From assembly GCF_036884655.1 (NCBI RefSeq), contig NC_088335.1:46008501-46072500 (forward strand): a DNA stretch of 64,000 nt, written 5' to 3'. The stretch comes from Musa acuminata AAA Group. Its lineage: Eukaryota > Streptophyta > Magnoliopsida > Zingiberales > Musaceae. The notes below the pieces were generated by a model. The model did no database searches. It saw only the letters and a program-made list of their open reading frames with translations, and was not told the DNA's origin. The number at the start of each line of letters is the position of its first letter. Positions within the stretch are counted from its first letter, which is position 1. Of the stretch, positions 1 to 11,150 are shown piece after piece. The position numbers and the translations under genes were made by a program.

Positions 1-62
1 CCGATCCCCACAAGATCTACGAGACCGTGGGCGTCGTCAAGAAGAGATATGGAATCGAGTAG
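1..62 (+). CDS. GSTU: Tau-class GST, 3' end only (partial)
   Basis: The window opens inside the last exon of a glutathione S-transferase. The frame starting at base 3 reads DPHKIYETVGVVKKRYGIE and stops at TAG 60-62. This matches the C-terminal helix of the complete GST at 19149-20046 (DPDKIYEIVGVLKKKFGVE is the same stretch with few changes) and of the pseudogene ending at 10256. Tau GSTs conjugate glutathione to electrophiles in the cytosol. The rest of the gene lies to the left of the window. A Copia LTR begins only 115 bases after the stop, so this gene's 3' flank is disrupted. Identity is secure by similarity to the five copies downstream; whether the whole gene is intact cannot be seen. 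Confidence 0.85.
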   Translation, partial: DPHKIYETVGVVKKRYGIE

Positions 63-177
63 TCTACACTAGCAGTAGTGACTGCGTGCTCGGCGTCTGA
101 TGACATTGTAGTTGCTCTCTCTCTCTCTTACCTTCTCGAATAATCTACCTATCTCGGTGGTTTTACGTGGGACATAC

Positions 178-842
178 TGTTCGGAAAAAACATGTTAAAA
201 GCATAATTTTTTTTTTTCCACTTTGTGTATCAAAATAACCGGTATAACATAAATAATAAAGTAAATAATCAATGACAGAATGAGATCAAATCTTTGAACA
301 TAAAAAACTCAATATGGAAAAAAACTACGAAATCGTAGTTCATCTCAAACTTTCACTATCAATAGTAATGATAACAGGTTTACAATAGGTCTTCTCTAGA
401 ATAACTAGAGGATTATAATAACATCAAGATCATAGATCTTGGTTCAAGAATAGCATATCTTCATCAGATAGGATGGATTTAGAATTCTATGTCTCACAAA
501 ATAGATATAATAGGAAAGTATCTTAAAGAGGGTAAACTGTAGATCAACACCGTTAAGATTGTAGAGTTTACTGCAAGGATTCTCCATATAAAATTTGGAC
601 TAAAACTGACAACGTTTAGCCACCGATCGTCAAGCAGAAAACTCAAAAATCTTACTTTCTCTCTTTGTTTTTCGCTCCTCTTTTCTCTACACGCCGTCGC
701 ACACGTTCACTGTGTACACACACACGCGCTGCACGCCGCACTCTTTAATTTTGCTACCCTCACCTTTTGCCCTTTCTTTCAATTAGTGATTTGTGCTCAA
801 TAGGCCCAATTGTCCAAGCCCACATATGGGCTGGGCTCAACA
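178..842 (-). repeat. Copia LTR, duplicated copy
   Basis: This LTR begins TGTTCGG and ends CTCAACA on the plus strand and is preceded by CATAC (173-177). It belongs to the same family as 1601-2229 and 6217-6917. It keeps a segment with CATAAATAATAAAG (about 245-290) that the neighbouring copy at 1601 lacks but the right-hand LTR has in related form. It exists only because of the tandem duplication, not through a separate insertion. Confidence 0.82.
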
Positions 843-858
843 ATTCTCTCCCACCAGC

Positions 859-1528
859 TCATATGGTGGGCTGTACCAAGCCTGCTCTTCGCCTACATGC
901 TTCAAGCTTCTTCTTAGACAAAGACTTTGTCAACATATCTGATCCATTCTCATTAGTATGCACTTTTTCCAACTATAATTCTTTCAACTCAAGCAAATCA
1001 CGAATCCAGTAATATCTCACATTAATATGCTTAGATCTAGAATTGTACGTTGAATTCTTGAAGAGGTGAATGGCGCTCTCACTGTCACAGTAAATAGTAT
1101 ATCCTTCCTATTTCAAGCCCAATTCTTATAGAAACTTTTTCATCCATAAAGCTTCTTTGCAGGCTTCAGTAATTACTATGTATTCTGCTTCTGTGGTTGA
1201 TAAAGCAACACACTTCTATAACTTAGAATGCTAAGAGACTACTCCTATAAATGTCATCAAGAATCCCAAAGTGGACTTCCTGGAATCAGTATCATCTGTC
1301 ATGTCTGTATCTGTGTACCCTTGTAACACAAGTTCATCATTACCAAAACATAAACATAACCTAGAAGTACCTCTTAGATATCTTAATATCTATTTCACTG
1401 CTGCCCAATGTTCCTTTCGAGGATTAGAGAGAAATCAGCTGACAACTCCAACTGCATGAGCTATATCTGGCCTAGTACAAACCATAGCATACATCAAACT
1501 ACATACTGCAGATGAGTAAGGCACTCTA
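859..1528 (-). pseudogene. Duplicated 3' end of Copia pol (RNase H)
   Basis: Read on the minus strand this is the RNase H end of a Copia polyprotein, ending at a TGA at 861-859 just before the polypurine tract. It is colinear with 2246-2915. Frame breaks and stops interrupt it. It has no upstream reverse transcriptase, because the segment was copied as part of the tandem duplication, so it cannot be functional. Confidence 0.8.
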
Positions 1529-2915
1529 GACATTGTAGTTGCTCTCTCTGTTACCTTCTCGAATAATCTACCTATCTCGGTGGTTTTACGTGGGACATAC
1601 TGTTCGGAAAAAACATGTTAAAAGCATAATATTTTTTTCCCACTTTGTATCAAAATGAGATCAAATCTTTTAGATCAAATCTTTTAACATAAAAAACTCA
1701 ATATGGAAAAAAATTATGAAACCGTAGTTAATCTCAAACTTTCACTATCAATAGTAATGATAACAGGTTTACAATAGGTCTTCTCTAGAATAACTAGAGG
1801 ATTACAATAACATCAAGATCATAAATCTTGGTTCAAAAATAGTATATCTTCATCAGATAGGATGGATCTAGAATTCTATGTCTCACAAAATAGATATAAT
1901 AGAAAAGTATCTTAAAGAGGGTAAACTGTAGATCAACACAGTTAAGATTGTAGAGTTTACTGCAAGTTTTCTCCATATAAAATTTGGACTAAAACTGACA
2001 ACGTTTAGCCACCGATCGTCAAGCAGAAAACTCAAAAATCTTACTTTCTCGATTTGTTTCTCTCTCGTCTTTTCTCTACACGCCGTCGCTCACGTTCACT
2101 GCGTACACACGCGCGCTGCACGCCGCACTCTTTAATTTTGCTACCCTCACCTTTTGCCCTTTCTTTCAATTAGTGATTTGGGCTCAATAGGCCCAAATGT
2201 CCAAGCCCACATATGGGCTGGACTCAACAATTCTCTCCCACCAGCTCATATGGTGGGCTGTACCAAGCCCGCTCTTCGCCTACATGCTTCAAGGTTCTCC
2301 TTAGACAAAGACTTTATCAACATATCTGATCCATTCTCATTAGTATGCACTTTTTCCAACTATAATTCTTTCAACTCAAGCACATCACGAATCCAGTAAT
2401 ATCTCACATCAATATGCTTGGATCTAGAATGGTATGTTGAATCCTTGGAGAGGTGAATGGCGCTCTCACTATCACAGTAAATAGTATATCCTTCCTATTT
2501 CAAGCCGAATTCTTATAGAAACTTTTTCATCCATAAAGTTTTTTTGCAGGCTTCAGTAATTGCTATGTATTCTACTTCTGTGGTTGATAGAGCAACACAC
2601 TTCTATAACTTAGGATGCCAAGAGACTACTCCTATAAATGTCATCAAGAATCCCGAAGTGGACTTCTTAGAATCAGTATCACCTGTCATGTCTGCATCTG
2701 TGTACCCTTCTAACACAAGTTCATCATTACCAAAACATAAACATAACCTAGAAGTACCTCTTAGATATCTTAATATCTATTTCACTGCTGCCCAATGTTC
2801 CTTTCGAGGATTAGAGAGAAATCAGCTGACAACTCCAACTGCATGAGCTATATCTGGCCTAGTACAAACCATAGCATACATCAAACTACATACTGCAGAT
2901 GAGTAAGGCACTCTA
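1529..2915. repeat. Tandem duplication, unit 2
   Basis: Second copy of the segment described at 102-1528. It is the copy contiguous with the body of the minus-strand Copia element. It carries its own host-flank stretch (1529-1600), an LTR (1601-2229) and the end of pol (2246-2915). Scattered substitutions separate it from unit 1, so the event is not recent. Confidence 0.88.
1601..2229 (-). repeat. 3' LTR of the minus-strand Copia element
   Basis: Matches the right-hand LTR at 6217-6917 over most of its length but is shorter (629 against 701 bases) because of internal deletions near 1640-1680. It is followed at 2230-2245 by the polypurine tract (GCTGGTGGGAGAGAAT on the minus strand). Confidence 0.85.
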
Positions 2916-5900
2916 GACATTTCTTCATTTTCTTTTTCATTTGTAGGACATTGTTTCGAATTAAGCTTGAAATGACCTGTAAGTGAAGAACAAACTGTTT
3001 TGGCTTTACTCATGTTGAATCTTTCAAGAACCTTTTCAATGTAAGTCTTCTAAGATAGCCAAAACTTTTTTTTCTTTCTATCACGAAGAATCTTCATGCC
3101 AAGTATTTGTTTCACCGATCCCAAGTCTTTCATGACAAAGGACTTACTTAGCTCTCTTTTAAGCTTTTCAATTTTATCAGTATCATGGGCAACAATCAGC
3201 ATATCATCCACATATAGTAGTAAAATAATAAAATCATAATCTGAAAAATTTTTCATAAACACACAATGATCAGATGTGGTTCGATCATACCCTTGGCTTA
3301 TCATAAAGGAATCAAACTTCTTGTACTACTGTTTAGGTGTCTGTTTGAGTCCATATAAGCTTTTCTAAAGCTTACACACCATATTTTCTTTTCCCTTGAC
3401 TTTGAAACCTTCTGGTTGCTCTATGTAAATTTCTTCTTCCAAATCACCATGAAGAAATGTTGTTTTTACATTAAGTTGCTCAACTTCTAAATTCAAGTGG
3501 GTAGCCAAACCAAGAACAACTCGGATAGAGGACATTTTCACAACTAGAGAAAATATTTTTTCAAAGTCAATACCTTTCTTCTGACTGAATCCTTTCACAA
3601 CTAGTCGTGCCTTGTATCTTTGTTGTGAGCTATTGTTTTCAGTCTTAAATTTGTAAACCCACTTATTCTTGAGAGCTTTCTTCTCTTTAGGTAACTTTAC
3701 CAAGTCATAGGTGTGGTTCTCAAGCAAGGATCTCATATCTTCTTGCATGGCTTTAACTCACTCACTCTTATTCTCATATAGAATGGCTTCTTGATAAGTT
3801 TCGGGCTCTCCCTCGTCAGAAAGCATAATATACTCATGTGGAGGATCCGGTAGATGGATGTCGCTCTCTAGTGGATCTTCTCAATGGAATCTCAACTGGT
3901 GATGGAGGTGCTTGTTTAGTTGGTTCAACATCATCACTTACATTCTCACCTTAATCTTCTTGTTCATCTCCCCCATGATCATCATGAACTACAGGTGAAG
4001 GAACTGGACCCAAACTCCAAGAAATATAAACAGAGGTTTCTGGCTTCTCAATATTATCACCATCATCAAATAATTGGTCTTCCAGAAACACAACATCTCT
4101 GCTTCTAATAATCTTCTTATTCACTAGATCCCATAATCTGTACCCAAACTCTTCATGACCATATCCCAAGAAGATACATGTTTTTGCCTTATTATCAAGC
4201 TTAGACCTCTCATCTTTGGGAATATGAACAAATGCTTTACACCCAAAGACTCTCAAATGATTATAAGATATATATTTTCCTTTCCATACTCTTTCTAGAA
4301 CATCACCTTTTATAGGAACTGATAGAGAAAGATTTATCAAATCAACTGTAGTTCTCAAAGCCTCCCCCAAAATGATTTTGGTAACTTGGAATAGGAAAGC
4401 ATACACCTAATCATTTTTTCAATGGTTCTGTTAATCCTTTCTACCACACCGTTCTGTTGAGGAGTTTTAGGAATTGTTTTCTCAAGCTTGATTCCATGAA
4501 ACCTGCAATAATTCTCAAAATGACCCATGTACTTGCCACCATTATCTGATCGAATACACTTTTGTTTTCTGTCAATTTCTCTTTCAACACTAACATGAAA
4601 CTTCTTGAAAACATCGAGTACCTGGTCTTTAGATTTCAAAGCAAAAGCTCACACTTTTCTAGAATGATAATCAATAAAAGTAACAAAATAAAGAGCACCT
4701 CCAAGAGTTCTAGTTTACATAGTACAAACATCAGTATGAACTAAATCAATAACATCTGATCTTCTAGATGATGGATATGTCTGAAATGCAACTCTATGTG
4801 TTTTTTCAACTAAACAATGTTCACAAGATTTAAGAGATGTACCTTGTAACTCTGGTAAGAACTGCTTTCTAGCAAAAGTTTGAAGTCCCTTCTCGCTGAT
4901 ATGTCCAAGCCTCTTATGTCAAAGATTTAAACTTTCACCTTTTCGAATTGCATTAATCTCTCCTTTGTATAGCTTAGCTTCCATGATATAAAAAGAGTTA
5001 AGTTTCTTTCCTCTTGCCACAATCAGAGAACCTTTAGTGAGTTTCTATTTGCTTTCACCAAAATAGTGTGTAAAGCCCTCATCATCTAGTCTACTTGTAG
5101 ATATCAAGTTAAGATGAATATTTGGAACATGTCTTACATCTTTGAGTATCAATTTGCTCCCAATACTTGTCTCCAAACAAATATCTCCAATACCCATAAT
5201 CTTAGATGTACCACTGTTTCCCATTCTGACATTACCAAAATCACCAACAGTATAAGATCTAAAGAAATCACCATGAGAAGTAACACGAAATGAAGCACCA
5301 GAGTCAATTACCCAATTACTGTCCTGAGCTACAAGATTGACACGACCTTCATCACAGACAATAGTGATATTATATTCAGCAGCAACTGTATTAGTCTCTT
5401 TCTCATTTTTCTTCATTTCATTTTGTTCTCATTTCCAAAACCTACACTCTTTCTTTATGTGACCAGGCCTGTTACAATGAAAATATTTGATATTTCTTCT
5501 AGACTTGGATCTTCCTCTATAACCATGTGAATTTTTGCTATGACTTCTTCCACATCTTTCTTGTTTTTCAGTAACAAATGCACCAGAAGAAGATTCACCC
5601 TATTCTTTCCTTCTAGCATCTTCATTTAGCAAACTGTCTTTAACCATATCTATAGTTAAAGTCCCCTCTAGCGTGGAGTTGAAAATAGTCACCACATACG
5701 TTTCCCAACTTTCTAGTAAAGAGCTGAGAAGTAATAATCCTTGCATCTCATCATCTATATTCATTTTCATAGCAACCAGCTTATTTGCAAGACTCTGAAA
5801 TAGGCTTATATGATCAACAATGTTACCACCATCTTTATACTTCAAATTTACAAGCCTTCTGAGAAGAGAAATTCTATTTCCTATTGTCTTTTTCGCAAAG

Positions 5901-6163
5901 AGATTTTCTAACCTTTTCCAAATAACATCAGCTCTAGTTTCATCTGAAATATGCTCATGCAAGTTTATATCCATCCATCTTCTAATATAGGCAATAGCTT
6001 TTTTATGTTAAACTTCTCGTTCTTCATCGTCCATAGTAGAAGGTTTATCTTTAACCTTGATAGGCTTATACAAATCTTTGCAATAGAGCAAATCTTCCAT
6101 CAGATGCCTTCAAGTGGAATAATTTGATGAGTTCAATTTAATCATATCATCTGACTGCTCCAT
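2246..6163 (-). pseudogene. Copia gag-pol, broken by stops and frameshifts
   Basis: On the minus strand gag starts at ATG 6163 (MEQSDDMIKLN) and runs to about 5430, with a damaged zinc knuckle near 5480 in which the first cysteine is missing. Protease (WVIDSGAS) is near 5310; the integrase zinc end (HKRLGHISEKGL) is near 4900 and its core, with the DNGG stretch, near 4540. Reverse transcriptase covers about 3750-3050 with the YVDDML catalytic motif near 3215. RNase H ends at the TGA 2248-2246. At least eight in-frame stops or shifts interrupt the reading, for example after gag near 5600 and within integrase near 4715. It was a single polyprotein making capsid, protease, integrase and RT; it is now dead. 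Confidence 0.88.
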
Positions 6164-6202
6164 TTTGATCACACAAGAAAAACTAGCACCAAACAACCCG
6201 AT

Positions 6203-6214
6203 GCTCTGATACCA
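6203..6214 (-). other. Primer binding site of Copia element
   Basis: The minus strand reads TGGTATCAGAGC, the usual complement to the 3' end of plant initiator methionine tRNA, two bases inside the LTR edge at 6217. It fixes the element's orientation as minus. Confidence 0.9.
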
Positions 6215-6216
6215 CT

Positions 6217-6917
6217 TGTTGGGAAAAAAACATGTTAAAGCGGAATATTCTTTTCCCTCTTTGTGTATCAAAAGGGGTTCCTCATCAAAATACCAACTTG
6301 ATATCCAAATAAAAATATCAACCAGCACGGCATAAACAATAGAGCAAATAATCAATCACACAGTGAGACCAAATCTTTTAATGTGAAAAACCTAATATGG
6401 GGAAAACCACTGGACCGTAGTCCACCTCAAACTCCACTATCAAAAGTAATGATAACAGGTTTACAATAAGTCTTCTCTAGAATAATTAGAGGATCACAAT
6501 AACATCAAGATCATAGATCTTGGTTCAAGAATATCATATCTTCATCACATAGGGTGGATCTCTTCGTAAAAGAATTCTAGGTCTCACAAAATAGATATAG
6601 CAGGAAAGTAGCTTAGAGAGGGTAAACTGTTGATCAACACTATTATGATTGTAAAGTTTGCTACAAAAATTCTCCACATAAAATTTGGACCAAACCTAAC
6701 AACGTTTGGCCACTGATCGTCAAGCAGAAAACTCAAAAATCTTACTTTCTCTCTTAATTTCTCTCTCCTTTTTTCTCTGCACACCGCACACGTTCACTGC
6801 GTACACACACACGCTGCATGCCGCATGCCGCACTCTCTAATTTTACTGCCCTCACCTTTTGCCCTTTCTTTCAATTAGTGATTTGGGCTCAATAGGCCCA
6901 ATTGTCCAAGCCCAACA
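6217..6917 (-). repeat. 5' LTR of the minus-strand Copia element
   Basis: 701 bases with perfect 7-base inverted ends (TGTTGGG / CCCAACA). It is the fullest of the three related LTRs in the window and borders the primer binding site. Outside it, 6918-6922 (CATGC) pairs with CATAC at 1596-1600. Confidence 0.88.
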
Positions 6918-6922
6918 CATGC

Positions 6923-7100
6923 AACATAATCTGTTAGAAAATAGGCCGAATTCTCTCTCTCTCTCTCTCTCTCTCTTATTATATATACACTAACTTGTGT
7001 TTATTAAAAGATTATTCAAGAAAATGGATAGAACTCTCTTTGCTCGATGTAGGATCATTATACAATGGATTGATATCATAGTTCTCATCCTGTTAGAGTG
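6923..7100. other. Displaced GST 3' flank
   Basis: After the Copia element the sequence AATTCTCTCTCTC...TATATACACTAACTTGTG...TTCATTAAAAG-like resumes a stretch that also follows the GST at 19149-20046 (around 20230-20300). There it is continuous with the other half of the flank. This paralogous unoccupied site confirms that the Copia element split the 3' flank of the GST whose end is at 62. A (CT)n run covers about 6951-6977. Confidence 0.7.
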
Positions 7101-7109
7101 TGGGATCAA

Positions 7110-8425
7110 TCTATAGTTGTATTGTATATCGAGGGATGTCAACCATCATAAACTTAGTCATCACCATTTTGGAGCAATGTTTATCGTCGAATATGACATG
7201 GAGGCTCATGGTCCTGAGAGGGGAGATAGAGTCATTCATGAATTTAGTCGGCGAAGAAGTCATTGGAGTGAGATCATTAGCCGAGAGCCCAAGTTTTTGG
7301 AAAGCGCAGAGGATATCAACGAAACTACCTATGTCGATCGTGACCCTCTTTACTCAAGTATTAATCATTCTTATAGAGACCACTAGGGAGCCATCATAAT
7401 TTGGATCGAGGTACTCTATCTTCTCAACTTTGAGATTATTTCTGAGTCATCTTCTGACCTAAAGCATTTCTCGATGGTGGCTCGGGTATAGGCTATGCAA
7501 CCGAAGGTCCTATCCCCTCCCGAGATAGGTCCCCCCAACGATGACATCGATCTTCCTCTCCACCAAGCCCAAAGGCTGGGGGCAAAGGTTCCTGAGGTCT
7601 CCGGATGAATATGTTGAGGTGCCTCTTATGAATAAGCTCATCGATTTGTTCATTCAAATCATGATAGTCTTCCATGTTGTGACTATAGTGATGGTGGAAG
7701 TAGTAATATTTGGATCAGTCCTCCTTTTCCAATAGTGTCTTTATCGGTTAAGAGTCCTTGAATAACTCTTTTTCCTTTATCTATAAGGAGACCTCACTTC
7801 TCATCATGTTAAAGAGAGTCAAACTTGGGTCCTGAGCGAGGCAGCTTGGGTCGATTTTGTTTTCTTTGCTGAGGTGACCTTAGGGTGGGAGCTAACAGTA
7901 GTCTCTCCTATCGCAACCTCTTGTGCATTTCTTCATGCTTACTTCAAACTATTTCCTTGACAACTTTGTATTAGTCAGCCCTCTAGAGGATCTCTCCACC
8001 AATGACCAAAAGAGGCAAGAAGGCCTAAGCCTCCTTATGAATGCTTGAATCACAAGTAACGGATGTGCTTCTTGCACGCCTCAAATTTCGTTAGTGAATT
8101 GAGCGGTGAAGTCAGAGAGTATCTCTTCCTCCCTTTACTTAAGCTCGAGTAACATAGTCGTTGATGGCTTAAGGTATACATTCCCAAGGAAGTAGAGTTA
8201 GAACTCCTTTGTGAGCTAAGTGAACGAGTTTACCAAGTGTGGCTTTAGATGAGTGTACCACTCCTGCATTGGGCCTTTCAGCGTCATTGGGAACATGCAG
8301 CACATCATAGCATCCAAGGTGTCGTAGAGAGATACATCTAAGTATAGAAGGTGACAATGTATTCAACTAGGTCAATCTTTCCATCAAAGGCTTCTAGTGA
8401 TAGTGTATGAGTACTCCAATATCTA
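7110..8425 (-). pseudogene. Ty3/Gypsy gag-protease remnant
   Basis: The minus strand keeps, in broken frames, landmarks of plant Gypsy polyproteins. Gag N-terminal part near 8390-8190 reads FDGKIDLVEYIVTFYT and MTLKGPMQEWY; the late-gag stretch at about 7690-7600 reads HNMEDYHDLNEQIDELI; retropepsin near 7380-7290 reads VTIDIGSFVDIL, a decayed version of the DTGSSADIL site. The order gag then protease on the minus strand is right for Gypsy. No RT or integrase follows, and stops are frequent, so this is a fragment. I could not define its LTRs. Confidence 0.75.
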
Positions 8426-9224
8426 ACTTATAGGCCTAAAAGTTCTAGATTTAGCACACCTGGTTATTAAGAGTGACAACTATCCTTACAAGGGCTATTG
8501 AGTATCGATAGAAGATAATTCTCTCCCAATATTATGAAAAGAATATTTCATATATTTTTACTTATACAAATCCCTATTAAAGGTCATTCGGATTAAGAGA
8601 GAAAAAGTTCTTCAAGAGAATCCGATTAAAGCGAGACTCGAATAGAAACTATATAGACCTTATAGCACTATGCCTGGTATATGATATCTAAGATATTAGA
8701 TGGATGAGGGTCTATAGATATATGATAACTGAAAACAGATATGTCCAATGATTTGGATTCTCTTGTGTCATTTAGGGATTGTGGTATTGTGTCATAGTAT
8801 ATCTACAGTCAATCAATCTAGTGAATTACTATGGAAATAATAATTCGTTGACTCATGGTTAACTCGATATTGGGTTTAGAGGATCATACACATATGGTAT
8901 GTGTTGCAACGAGTAGATGTTTAGATCTAAGATATCCAATGGAGCCCCTATCTTATTAGATATTCAATAAACCCTTAATTATTGGATTCTATGGAGTAGA
9001 TTCAATAAGAGCCAATGAGAGATTATTGGATAGAGATCCACTAATCTAATATGCTTGGGTAGTTGGATGAAGATCTAGTACCCAATAGAACAGGATCGAT
9101 TAGGGTTAAGTTAATAAAAGGCCTCTATAAATAGGAGGGAACCAAATGGTCATAGGCTAAGCCTTTTTTGTTGTCATCTCCAACTCTACTCTCTTCTTCT
9201 CCTCCTCAACTATCGGCCTCTATT
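8426..9224. repeat. Repeat-like DNA with an LTR-style promoter
   Basis: About 800 bases with no gene. The stretch contains phrases such as GGATCATACACATATGGTA and AATGAGAGATTATTGGATAG, and ends in a strong TATAAATAG (9125-9133) followed by a pyrimidine-rich leader. This looks like the U3-R part of an LTR on the plus strand, abutting the GST exon fragment at 9225. No second copy is in the window, so the assignment rests on appearance only. Confidence 0.4.
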
Positions 9225-10256
9225 TGAGCACATCCAAGGGGACAAGAGTCTACTACTGCTCGAGTCCAACCCGATGTACAAGAAGATCCTAGTCCTCATC
9301 CATGGCGCTAAGCCGATGTGCTAGTAGTCTCTATCCTCTAGGTCATCAACGAGGCACGACTCGATACTATATTTTTAAAAATTATATTAATATTTTTATA
9401 TTTATTAAAATAATATATTTAATTTAGTTTCTCGTAACGTATTCAATTCTTATTATGAAAATATCACACATGCTATCCCATACAAAAAATAGTATATATT
9501 AAAATAAGATTAAAAAATAATTTTATGATTTATTTTTATCATTCAAAAAATAAAAATATAGGAGTTTTATTAAGAAACGAAGTGTTTAATTTTTTTTTAT
9601 ATTTTTGAATATTTTATTGAAGAGTGAAGCAATAGGTAGAAAGTGAAATAGAAAAGTTATAGAAGAAAAAATTAATATTGATAAAAATAGTTTATAAAAT
9701 TATCTTTTTAACCTTATTTACATGCGATATTTTCATTAATAAAATTAAGAAAAAAATGAAGTTAAGTATTTTATTTTTATAAATTTAAGAACTTTAATAT
9801 AACTCTTAAAAGTATAACAATCGAGATACTAAACATAGAAAACTACTTGAATAATATATAATTAGATCACTTCCCCACATATGTATTTTTTTAGAAAATT
9901 TTATCCTATTAAAGAATCTATGTTTTTTGATCGGGAATGCGGGACAAGGCTGTGGAAGTTCAAGGGTGAGGGATAGGCTGCGGCCAAGGAGGTGTTCATC
10001 GGGAACCTAAGGCTGTTGGAGGGCGAGCTGGGAGACAAGAAGTACTTCGCCGGCGACGCCTTCAGCTTTGTCGAAATCGCGCTGGTTCTACAGCTACATG
10101 ACCTGCGCCGGCTTTAGCATAGAGGAGGCAGCGCCGAAGCTGGTGGCGTGGGGCAAGCGGTGCATGGAGCGGGAGAGCGTGACCAAGGCACTATGCGACC
10201 CCCACAAAGTCTACGAGTTGGTGAGCATCCTCAGGAAGAGATATGGAGTCGAGTAG
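9225..10256 (+). pseudogene. Tau-class GST pseudogene
   Basis: Exon 1 survives only from about 9225 to 9370. It resembles GST exon 1 from the REENI...[12 protein letters not shown] region to the IDEA region, with stops at the former ESL site (TAGTAG near 9322-9327). The start codon and the catalytic serine region are missing and replaced by LTR-like DNA. Exon 2 (about 9930-10256) is much better kept: GDKKYF, FSIEEAAPKLVAWGKRCMERESV and a normal TAG end at 10254-10256. It has a TAG in KGEG*AAAK near 9976 and a 17-base deletion after GCGCT near 10082 relative to the GST at 19702, which shifts the frame. The intervening DNA (about 560 bases) is far longer than in the intact short-intron copies. 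Dead copy of the array. Confidence 0.85.
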
Positions 10257-10334
10257 TCTACAATCGTAGTAATGACTGAGTTGATGATAAATGTTATTCA
10301 AAATTTTTATATTTTTGATATTTTTTTAGTATTT

Positions 10335-11150
10335 AATTATCATAAAATTATTTTAAAATAGTATTAATCATTTCAGAAATTATGCCCTAGTAGTGATTTC
10401 ATAAAATTTTAAGTTGGTTTTGTAAGTGTTAATGAAGTTACACTCAATTACAATATCAATTCAAGAAATCTTAAAATTTGATAATTAATTATTATAAATA
10501 TATTTTAAAAATAAAAAAATAGTATAAATCATTTTAAGATTATGTTCTCATAGTTCTGTGAAAGATTGGGTTGGTTTAGTTTAAGTTGATTAGGTTATCC
10601 TCGAGATTGATCTAAGTTATAATCAAAATTATTTTTTTTAAAGTAATCTAGATAATTAACTATCATAAAATTAATGTATGGATAAAAAATGATACTAATT
10701 GTCTTATATACATGGGGAGGTAGTTTCATAGAAATCTAAGTTGGAGCTTGAACAAGTTATATTCAAAATTAAACTAAATTATACTTAAATCACAAAATAT
10801 ATTCAAAAAATTATAATTTAAATAATTAATTACCATAAAATCCTCGAAAAATTTTAAAAAGCTAATCACCTTATCATAGAGGTTATATAAAAGTTTGGAT
10901 TAGTTTAATAGATATTGATAAAGTTACACTTGATTATGATATCAGTTTAAGAAATTATAAATTTTGTTAATTAATCATCATTATTTTTTCAAATACAAAG
11001 GATATTAATAATCTAAGAATAATATTTTAGTTATTTATGAATGTTTTTGTTCGTTTAATAGAAGTATATTTGGTTATATATGAAATTGAACTAAGTTACA
11101 CTCAAGTTATACTCCATCGTACAACTTATTCAAAAATTTTAAATTTTAAT
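10335..11150. repeat. AT-rich tandem repeat, five diverged units
   Basis: Units start with TAATTA-ATT/CATAAAAT at about 10335, 10482, 10653, 10823 and 10968, so the spacing is 147, 171, 170 and 145 bases. Shared landmarks inside each unit are AGTTGGTTT or a variant, AAGTTACACT, and AAATTTTAA/AAATTATAA just before the next unit. Units are diverged by substitutions and small indels. No coding potential. Confidence 0.65.

Larger units (their letters stand above)
102..1528. repeat. Tandem duplication, unit 1 (GST 3' flank + LTR + pol end)
   Basis: Bases 102-1528 and 1529-2915 are two diverged copies of the same segment. Each begins with GACATT followed by the GST 3' flank (TTGTAGTTGCTCTC), then a Copia LTR, the polypurine tract and the RNase H end of pol. 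The six bases GACATT also occur at 2916-2921, where the second copy runs on into the rest of pol, so the breakpoint has a 6-base microhomology. Unit 1 is 1,427 bases and unit 2 is 1,387; the difference includes a stretch near 235-290 that unit 2 has lost. The duplication therefore arose after the retrotransposon inserted. Confidence 0.88.
1601..6917 (-). mobile_element. Ty1/Copia LTR retrotransposon, degenerate
   Basis: A complete but decayed Copia element on the minus strand. The 5' LTR is on the right (6217-6917, TGTTGGG...CCCAACA) and the 3' LTR on the left (1601-2229). The primer binding site, read on the minus strand as TGGTATCAGAGC (initiator Met-tRNA type), is at 6214-6203, two bases from the 5' LTR. 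The polypurine tract lies at 2230-2245. Flanks CATAC (1596-1600) and CATGC (6918-6922) are a 5-base target duplication with one mismatch. Domain order on the minus strand is gag, protease, integrase, RT, RNase H, which defines Copia. Many stops and LTR indels show it is old and immobile. Confidence 0.92.

Noticed and set aside
9125..9133. TATAAATAG as a promoter for the GST fragment at 9225
   Set aside because: The downstream GST lacks a start and has stops; the TATA box fits an LTR better.
10335..11150. Centromeric satellite
   Set aside because: Only five diverged units between genes, with no long array and no CENH3 evidence possible here.
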